The notes beneath the pieces are model-generated. The model was not told where the DNA came from. It ran no database searches and worked only from the letters and a program-made list of their open reading frames with translations. The position numbers and the translations under genes are program-made. DNA of 64,000 bases. It comes from Maniola hyperantus (taxonomy: Eukaryota > Arthropoda > Insecta > Lepidoptera > Nymphalidae). Location: positions 9,396,106-9,460,105 of the forward strand of contig NC_048543.1 in assembly GCF_902806685.2 (NCBI RefSeq), given 5' to 3'. Below, in pieces: positions 57,145 through 64,000 of the stretch. How positions within the stretch are numbered: the stretch's first letter is position 1; every line of letters starts with the position of its first letter.

Positions 57145-57204
57145 ATCTGGTATTTGGGAGAATTGTAGAGCAGCATACGAGGACATCGTAAAACATCTCG
57201 AAAG
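57145..57204 (+). CDS. dac: dachshund small internal exon (IWENCRAAYEDIVKHLER)
   Basis: A 60 bp small exon between the acceptor tctttgttgacag (ends 57144) and the donor gtaaga (57205). The first base completes the AG|A Arg codon opened at the end of the exon at 53570. The product reads ALA-R-SGIWENCRAAYEDIVKH-LE, with a second split AG codon at the donor, so the exon is phase-symmetric (phase 2 at both ends) and could be skipped without breaking the frame. The peptide is charged and predicted alpha-helical (IWENCRAAYEDIVKHLE), unlike the disordered linker before it. I recall this block as a strongly conserved insect Dac segment. A stop follows the donor at 57206-57208. Codon use is more AT-rich than in the 53 kb exon. 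The next exon is not visible in the remaining 6.8 kb. Skipping as a real isoform is inference only. Confidence 0.85.
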
Positions 57205-57379
57205 GTAAGATATAATGCTTACCACACCCGATATGATCGATTGGATTAATAAAGACAATCTTTAAATCTCTCAGAAAAGTTAATAAATGACAAGTTCACT
57301 CATCTGTTTTCTGTCGTTTTTATTTGTTTCAGTGATTTTATTACTTTTTGTTTTGGTGTTCAAAGCAGATTGTTTCACT

Positions 57380-57740
57380 CGAATAAGAAAATAAAATCGT
57401 TTTTAATTTGCGCGACGAGCAGATATCACGGGGGAGTGTGAAATTAGAGGAGACAATTAGATCGTTGGATCGGGTGTATTTTTAACAAATGACCGCTCGG
57501 CCGACGGCGCGGGCGAGGGACTCTGCAGGGTGAACAATTCATCAAACTCATTCTGGGCTAATCTCGATGCGAGGAAAATGCGGCTCTCATGTAAATTGGC
57601 TCGATTCGAGGGCCAATGGTTAGGGGAAACGCTTTTCTTTTCTTGTTTAATGGATGGTGATTGATCGGCGGGCTTGAACGATACTCGCGGTTTTAACTTT
57701 ATTTTCAAGTGCCGCGATTGAGTGTTTGTATCCGATTCTG
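57380..57740. promoter_or_regulatory. unique block with Hox/Exd-like site, enhancer candidate
   Basis: Starts about 180 bases after the 57145 exon. Repeat-free and compositionally distinct (gcgcgacgagcagatatcac, ggccgacggcgcgggcgagg). TGATTGAT at 57658-57665 matches an Exd/Hox composite core and caattaga a homeodomain core. The 83-codon minus frame is unsupported. Enhancer role is inference. Confidence 0.3.
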
Positions 57741-58276
57741 ATATTAGGCCCTCTAGGGAGAGAAGTGTTTGTGTGTATTCGTTCTGTTAAATAAGTATTT
57801 ACTATTCACTAAGGAATCTGACACGAACTTACAAATGAAATCAAAAGGTAAATTGTGTAATACTAAAATAGAACAACTTTTACAATAATCGTTTTTACTA
57901 ACAAATTGAACAATGACAGAAAAATAGTTTCAGACAGCTTTTTTAAGCAAATGACCAGCAGGTTGTTTTTATTAGGTGCTGCAAATTAATCCTATAGATT
58001 TGGAAATAAAATATATCCCTGATCCGGAGTGTCGGATGGGTAGAATTACAGTCGGACAGCGAGCCTTGTACCGATGTGTCACTGTCAGCCGATCGCCCGC
58101 CACGGGTAGGATTAAGGCTGTTTTTAAAGAAATTACCCCGGAATTTTTGGGATGAAACGTATTTTGCGATTTGTTGCAAATGCTGCAAAATGTTTAGTTT
58201 CGTATTATTACAATTGCTTTATAACTATTGCAAGTCTGTTATTAATCTAAATACGTCCTCCATAAAACAAGTATTA

Positions 58277-58432
58277 GGGCCGATTCTCTTGTACACAATC
58301 TCTAAACTAAACTAAAATGACACGTCTAAATCTATTGCTATTGCTTTCATGATGTTGCTTGCGGAAAAGAATAGCACTAGATTTAGACTTGTTAATTTAG
58401 TTTAGTTTAGAAATTGTGTACAAGAGGGCCCC
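58277..58432. mobile_element. inverted-repeat MITE (tctcttgtacacaatctctaaac TIR)
   Basis: Left arm gggccgattctcttgtacac, aatctctaaactaaactaaa, gacacgtctaaatct; right arm agatttagacttgttaattt, agtttagtttagaaattgtg, tacaagagggcccc. Arms about 55 bp, total 156 bp. No ORF; the TSD is not clear. Confidence 0.75.
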
Positions 58433-58463
58433 ATGAGTATTAGCTACTCGCCATCTACAGCAC

Positions 58464-58636
58464 CCAGCAGGAAATATTATACATCGATCTTTACAAAGAT
58501 ATAGCGGTTTTGTAGAGCGTTGTTTCTGTCTTTGAGACCGACAAAACGTCACATAGGTATGAGTGACAGAGACAACACACTAGAAGCCGAAATCTCTTTC
58601 TAAAGGTCGATGTACTCACAATATTTCCTGCTGGCT
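58464..58636. mobile_element. foldback MITE, copy 4
   Basis: cagcaggaaatattatacat, cgatctttacaaagatatag, gtagagcgttgtttctgtct, ttgagaccgacaaaacgtca and a right arm ctaaaggtcgatgtactcac, aatatttcctgctgg. The interior is in the reverse orientation to copies 1-3. Confidence 0.7.
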
Positions 58637-58852
58637 ACTGTCAGATTTTGTATTTAAAATATTATGATTAATAATAGTAGGCATAACTGCGTATGAGAAA
58701 CCATAAAAGTTGCCGTCAGTTATACTTAATAGTTAATACGAAAAGCAGTTATTGTCACTCACTGCAAACATTGTTTTATTTTGCTTTTTTGGAATTCAGG
58801 GTACCTAGTACCTACATAATTGGACCTCGGTTTTATGTCATAAATACCTATA

Positions 58853-59006
58853 GTACGCGACAGGTTGAGATGGCAATCCGGCTATGAGCACATGCAAGCC
58901 CAGCACACCCGCACGTCACCCGCGCTCGCCCGCACCGGGTTAGTGCGGGGGCTGTGCAGTGTGCGGGGCGTTCCCTCCCTGATTGCTATCTCGACCTGTC
59001 GCGTAC
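58853..59006. mobile_element. GC-rich inverted-repeat element (gtacgcgacaggttgagatgg)
   Basis: Left arm gtacgcgacaggttgagatg+gcaatc (58853-58878) and right arm gattgctatctcgacctgtc+gcgtac (58981-59006) are inverted copies with two mismatches. The interior is CpG-rich (ccgcgctcgcccgcaccggg), striking in this AT-rich DNA. One arm also occurs at 36063-36088. TA steps at each end suggest a TA-targeting element, but this is not resolved. ORFs of 64-70 codons are shadows. Confidence 0.7.
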
Positions 59007-59196
59007 ATTACCACTCGAACTCTATTTACCTACACCGATTTGTGAACAAACCAATTAATAAACTTTTGTTTCACTAAGGTAAAAAATAAAAAATAATATC
59101 GAAGTTTGTTTGTTTATTTAGGTATCTAAGTACATTACTAAGTGTAAATAATTTATAGAAACTATGTCAAAAATTGTAAATTTGTAGTTTTAATTG

Positions 59197-59372
59197 TTTG
59201 GCGGCACGGCTTTGCCGGTAGGGTGGTAACTAGCCACGACCTAAGCCTCCCACCAGACCAGACCAGAGACAATTTAGAAAATATATAATTCCAAATTGCC
59301 CCTGCCGGCAATCGAACCCAGGACCTCCCTCTCATAAGACCGCAGTGCTCTCACTACTGCGCCAGGGAGTTC
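59197..59372 (-). repeat. tRNA-derived SINE (minus), copy of the 4441 type
   Basis: tttggcggcacggctttgcc, ggtagggtggtaactagcca, cgacctaagcctcccaccag, then ggcaatcgaacccaggacct (reversed B box) and ctactgcgccagggag, the reversed tRNA-like head. Confidence 0.75.
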
Positions 59373-62300
59373 CTAAAATAAAAACTCGCTTTCGATCAAT
59401 CTTTGATATTTTATATGCAGCATATAAAAATTTATTGGAACAGCGTTAACATCGTATGATTTCGATATTGACATTTATAACAAGCAACATTGTATGGGTG
59501 TCTTCGTTTCTTTGGCCGGCTCGTTTGATTCGCGCAGGCGCCGACCGGTTTTGCCCTAAGTCCAATTAATTGACAGGATTATCTCTGATTTAATATAATT
59601 TGTAGGTACTGTTTGTTTTGCATCTTCCAAGTGCACTCGTCCGTGATTATTTGCTGCTTAATAATGATCATTTTATATTGTGCTTAATCTTTGTAAAGGG
59701 TTCAAAATTAATTTTAATAACAAGGTGGAACGTGTAAAGTTCATCTTAAATTATATAAGAATGAACAATAATATATGTAGATACATATTATCTTTGTATA
59801 TCATTTATGCGATTGCGATGAGAATTTTTACAATTGTTGTTGGGATTGGCGGATAGGTTTCTAATGTACCTACCAACAATGTACCTATCGCAGAAGGTGC
59901 TGTGTGGGTCTTTTATACAAAGTGACATTGCAACGCATACCGGACTATACTATATGCTATACACAGCTAATGTAGTGTTATACCTGCCTATTATAATAAA
60001 TTATTTTATCAATTGTTGAACTAACATTTTTTATTTGATCTTTTACTTTTTTTACCTGTCTGTAAATCACAATGCAACTTGCAAGAAATGTACTAGGTAG
60101 TAGGTAATTAAAGTACGAGGTGTGAATTGCGTACTGCCTAAATCTTAATCCAAAAGATAGCACAAAAATATTTTGAATAGGTAGCTAAAGTGCAGTAAAT
60201 CACAGTACAAATCAATTAACAGTCGACAAATCGTTGGGATCTGCATTCGTCCGGTTCAATTCCGATTCGGCTCGAATTAGCCGCGATTAATCGGCGAGCG
60301 TCGGGTTAAGCCGGGAGGCCATACGCGCACATCGCTGTGACGTCGGTCGTTATTCATCGAGCCCTGTGCTCCCGACTCCGGGAGATAGCTCTGTTTGGTC
60401 ACCCTTAGACCCGGGCTTAAGTGACGTTTGATTGGAAAACTGAATTAGAACATTCAGACCCCGGATCAATTTTTAGGTAATGTAGACCATCCCGGTCTTA
60501 ATGGCCATAGGGTTAGTATTCAGGGGTTATAAAAAATAAAAAGTGTGACTTGACACCAAATTTTTATGTACAATTAGGAGGCCCTTTCAAATTAGATATA
60601 TAACACTTAATCGTCAAAAGTTTATTTTTAATTTTTAAATTCACTATAGGCACGCGCTTGACCACAATCACACTTGACGGAAAGTGATGATGCGGCCTAA
60701 GATGGGACGTGTTTGCCTAGAAGATACCTATTCACTCTTGTTTTAAAGTTACCTGGATCGTAATTGAATGAGTTTACGTATACCATTTATACTTAATAGT
60801 TTAAAATCCTATATTTTGTTGATTCTCATTTCGATAGGCATGCCATATTAAATAACAAAACTGGGCATGCTAATGTAAAATTATCCTTTATCAGGCGTGT
60901 AGTAGAAAACGTCAAGAATCGCGGCGGTAACATTTGCGTGATTGAATCCTCTACCATTAATTTCAACGAAGATCAAACGAAGACCGAGGGTGATATTTAT
61001 CAAGGATATTGCGAATTATTTTAATCAAATCAAATTCCCTTCGTTGTAAACAAATGCTTTTGATTAATGAGACGCGCGACAGAGCTCCGTCGTTGTGATA
61101 AAACACCCGAGGAAAAGACAAAATTAATGGTCATAAAATGAACTCTTGTATCCGCGAGATAAAGATTCTGAATGCTTCCGATCTTCAATAACTTTTGCTC
61201 GCTACTATTTGAAGGATGAGACTGGAGATCGCATCTGGTGACTGTACATTTATGTCGCCGTTTGAGAGTATTTTCGCGTGCTTGGCTCAAGTTTCAGCAC
61301 GGATATTTAGATTGTCATGGCGGCAAACCATTAATAATAGCGACTTTTGATTTTCAGTTGGCTAATATGCGAAGGGCGTTGCGCAAAGGGTGCCGAGTCA
61401 CGGCAGTCCCTCTGAATACCTCCCGAGTTTGTCACCGATGCGGTCGTACTGGCATTTTATGTAGCTCTTTGTACTTTGCCCTTTTATGGCTGAAACTATT
61501 CGGCTAGTTCCGCCGGTGAACCAAACTATTTATTGCGTTTGCTTTGATGCAATACCTGCTTGATGTTCGTCTGCATTGAATTTACAATTTTTATACTGTG
61601 ACACACCTACCTAAACTCAATGTCCTATTTTTAGATCTTATTTGTTTCTCCTTCTTAATCCTAATGCGCCCTTAGCCGTAGCAGAGGAAATTGTTGTCTA
61701 AAGCAAACCTGTAACCAATTCCAATAAATATAAAATACAGTAAAAAGAAACAATATCGTACGCAGATCACAAACACAAAGATAGAATATTTTACAGCGGG
61801 GAACGCCTAACATTGTATCGTAAGTTGCAACGTCAGCCTATATTAATCTGGATCCGGCGCCTGACAGCACAAGTCAAATTTCTCATCAAAAATAAGAATT
61901 AATGGCGAACGGCATTAATCATTAGCTCGCAAACAGCACGAGGTGTCCGTATCCCATTATTTTGCATTACTAATGATATGTACACAGCGATAAGGGATGC
62001 TTCATAAAAACCTCTGAGGTATCAACTTTCTTCATCGATTTTGTGTTAGCTCACTAATGTAACGTTACTTTATGTCGTTTTTATTTTCCGTAATTTAAAA
62101 TATCATCATGCTTCTTACGAACATAGTGGAATACGTCATCGGAATGCTAATACGAAATTAGGATTAAATTTTATGCGGTAGCGCGTTCGGAGTGAAAAAG
62201 ATTTATGGTTCCCTTCATTATTCGGGTGTCACTCTAAAAATGGGTTTGCAAATAGGCTTGTTTATTTATTTTAAATGTACACTAACATTTTTCTCTATTT

Positions 62301-63126
62301 TTGTACGTTACCTACACTCGTGTTCATATTAGAATGGAATGAGTACCTAAGCTGAATGAATTATAAAATAAGTCACATACCCAACAAAGTGTGACGAGAC
62401 GGGCTATCCGGCTATCAATTAGCTGCCTTCACTCAATAATTTTTAATAAGTTTGCAACACTAATCACTTCCTCCCCAAAAGGCGTGACTGTTCTATTTCT
62501 AAAAGTTGGCCACACTGTCATTGACAGAAGATGTCACTTTTCCTTTAATTACGCAGCGGCCTCATTCCTTCGCGCCCTATTAGTACGCATCAATCAATGT
62601 TGCCAATACCTATTTTTTACCCCGCGACTCGAATGTTTTTTCCCTTGGTGAGTTTTTGTTTACGGAGATTTTTTAAGTGGGGAATAATTTGATGAGGTCC
62701 GCCACCCGACTGTGTTGGACGGCAATGCTCATTTGTCATCGTCTTGTCATTTCTGCATTTCTTTGGAACAGTTGTATCGCTATTGTAATTATATAATTTT
62801 AGTGGCCCTTTTTCCATTCGACTGGTGGATGCTGAAACGATTTTGTGCTTGTGTTGTTAATAAATCATATTTATGTAGCCATGTATCTATCAGCACATTT
62901 AAAAAAGTTAATTTACTTATTCGGCAACTCGAAGGCTAGGCTATATAGGTACTACAGCTGCATCTAGAAATTGCCAGCATAGTACTAATAAGATAACGTC
63001 ACGAAATATATTGACTGTCATGAAGACATTGGTGAAATAAACCAATTTTTAGTGGCCCCATTTTAATACATAAAATATGCTATGCCTGGTTAAAAATCTA
63101 CTGTTTACTAAGAGCTTATTACCTTG
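59373..63126. other. repeat-poor intronic block, 3.7 kb
   Basis: One LINE-tail block (acgcgcttgaccacaatcac, aagtgatgatgcggcctaag) at 60652-60745; otherwise unique. Mixed-composition islands at 60230-60430, 61050-61500 and 61780-62060. The 89-codon frame at 61238-61507 is discussed separately and not called. Confidence 0.4.
60230..60430. promoter_or_regulatory. GC-rich unique block, enhancer candidate
   Basis: Among the most GC-rich non-coding patches: attagccgcgattaatcggc, gagcgtcgggttaagccggg, cgctgtgacgtcggtcgtta. It has a ccgcgattaatcgg near-palindrome with a homeodomain-like TTAAT core and a TGACGTC CRE-like site. No coding frame or repeat match. Confidence 0.3.
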
Positions 63127-63400
63127 ATAAATAAATAAATAAATAAATAAATAAAAGTTTATTCAGCTCACAAAACAAGAAAATACAAAAAACATACAAA
63201 CCAAATGTTACAAATTAAAAAAATTAAAACTAGGTAAGCTTAAAACTACGAGCTCGACAGTACTAAAAAGAAAAATGATGTCTTGTTTGAGCTGAAAAGG
63301 CTACTGCCTCAGCATGATGCTGCAGTATTTGACTACTGCAGCGCTGATTTTCAGGCATCGCGAGCAATTCACTCTTATCCGTTGAGGAGTTCCATTATCT
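63127..63400 (-). repeat. LINE 3' end with (AAAT)n tail, minus
   Basis: Seven aaat units at 63127-63155, then agtttattcagctcacaaaa, ttgtttgagctgaaaaggct, gctgcagtatttgactactg and catcgcgagcaattc. A reversed poly-repeat tail followed by body sequence indicates a 5'-truncated minus-strand non-LTR insertion; family not determined. Confidence 0.55.
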
Positions 63401-63419
63401 ATCTTCGAAGATGTTCATC

Positions 63420-63600
63420 AGATCTTTACTAAATTTATATGGGACCCCCTTGGAAGTATACCCTTTCAAACAAAAAAAATTTTAAAAATCGGTCCAGGCG
63501 TCTTCGAGTAAGTAATCGGGGAACATACATAAAAATAAAAATAAAGCAACAAAGATTGCGACAAATTGAGAACCTCCTCCTTTTTTGAAGTCGGTTAAAA
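63420..63600 (-). repeat. LINE-tail repeat (aacctcctccttttttgaag), minus
   Basis: gatctttactaaatttatat, aaaaatcggtccaggcgtct, cgagtaagtaatcggggaac, then aacctcctccttttttgaag and tcggttaaaa. Reverse of 36935-37060. SINE S1 follows at once. The 70-codon minus ORF is a shadow. Confidence 0.6.
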
Positions 63601-63699
63601 TGCACATAAGTCTGTAAAGTTAGAGGTGCGAGCTCGAGATCGATCACCTAACCTAACAAATAGGAGGCGGATATCTTAATCACTAGGCTATCACGGCTC
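63601..63699 (-). repeat. SINE S1 head (minus)
   Basis: tgcacataagtctgtaaagt, tagaggtgcgagctcgagat, cgatcacctaacctaac, then aggaggcggatatcttaatc and actaggctatcacggct, the reversed tRNA-like head with the A box. Confidence 0.7.
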
Positions 63700-63829
63700 A
63701 AACTTAGTGCAGTGGTATCTAATAGTAGGTAGGTATATCGTTTATAGGCGTGTCAGAAATCTGCTGACACCTTACATTTTCACACTTAGTATTGTGCAAA
63801 ATTATAACTTTTATCGCAAAACAAACATT

Positions 63830-64000
63830 GAAAATTCATTCATAAAACAATACGTTTCAAGCGTTTTCCGTTGAAATATGCGCACTCACACTCGGCTCGT
63901 AGTCGGCGCCAAGTCAGCATGTAAACAGGAGAATACTTTTTATTCCCGTTGTAATTTCCTCGGTGGATTTGCATAACAAACCGGGAAACGGGAAAAGGTC
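63830..64000. promoter_or_regulatory. unique block at window edge, enhancer candidate
   Basis: Repeat-free, mixed composition. Contains tgtaaaca (63920-63927), a forkhead-type core, and atttgcat (63967-63974), an octamer/POU-type core. It is cut by the window end; function is inference. Confidence 0.2.

Larger units (their letters stand above)
57205..64000 (+). other. dac: dac intron downstream of the 57145 exon (partial, at least 6.8 kb)
   Basis: Begins with the gtaaga donor at 57205. No phase-2-compatible dac exon, and no sequence matching the C-terminal DD2 coiled coil, was found before the window edge. Contents: a repeat-free block at 57.3-57.8 kb, four foldback or repeat elements at 58.3-59.4 kb, a unique block at 59.4-63.1 kb, and LINE plus SINE minus-strand pieces at 63.1-63.7 kb. 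Confidence 0.7.

Noticed and set aside
61362..61440. Further dac exon after the tttgattttcag acceptor-like site
   Set aside because: In the phase required by the 57204 donor the sequence soon meets a stop and does not resemble Dac.

Overview
The window looks like nuclear DNA of a lepidopteran insect (moth or butterfly). It is AT-rich, nearly all intronic, and strewn with interspersed repeats I recognise as typical of lepidopteran genomes: the 'gcccgcgacttcgtccgcgtgga' family, tRNA-derived SINEs, RTE/CR1/Jockey-like LINE tails, foldback MITEs and 'taggtacctac' runs. The species cannot be named from the sequence. There are no bacterial operons, CRISPR arrays or intact autonomous transposon ORFs.

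One gene can be supported: dachshund (dac), on the + strand, represented by three internal coding exons at 34753-34892, 53381-53570 and 57145-57204. Their phases chain exactly (140, 190 and 60 bp; codons split G|AA and AG|A). Together they encode about 130 continuous residues of the linker between the N-terminal SKI/DAC DNA-binding domain and the C-terminal DD2 coiled coil. Key signatures are SSRPGRPPKR, KKHRLENGDY, MDKSPLLANGYN and IWENCRAAYEDIVKHLER. Exons for the two named domains are not visible and presumably lie upstream and downstream.

Layout: 1-34752 is at least 34.7 kb of upstream intron, with many repeats in 2.1-20.8 kb, a long repeat-poor stretch at 20.8-28.2 kb, then a cluster of MITEs and SINEs at 28.2-33.5 kb. 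34893-53380 is an 18.5 kb intron with a repeat-poor core at 46.3-51.7 kb. 53571-57144 is a 3.6 kb intron carrying a LINE tail just downstream of the donor. 57205-64000 is at least 6.8 kb of downstream intron with four foldback elements at 58.3-59.4 kb, a repeat-poor block at 59.4-63.1 kb, and LINE/SINE pieces at the end. Family names given for repeats rest on recalled lepidopteran repeats and on similarity between copies inside this window.

Because dac encodes a developmental transcription cofactor of eye, leg and brain, the long unique intronic blocks are the likely sites of enhancers. Several compositionally distinct, repeat-free patches are listed as low-confidence regulatory candidates, including an ATCGAT cluster near 49.6-49.9 kb, a block with a Hox/Exd-like site at 57.4-57.7 kb and a GC-rich block at 60.2-60.4 kb. 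The ORFs over 60 codons that I looked at, other than those covering the dac exons, read as repeat sequence or chance frames.
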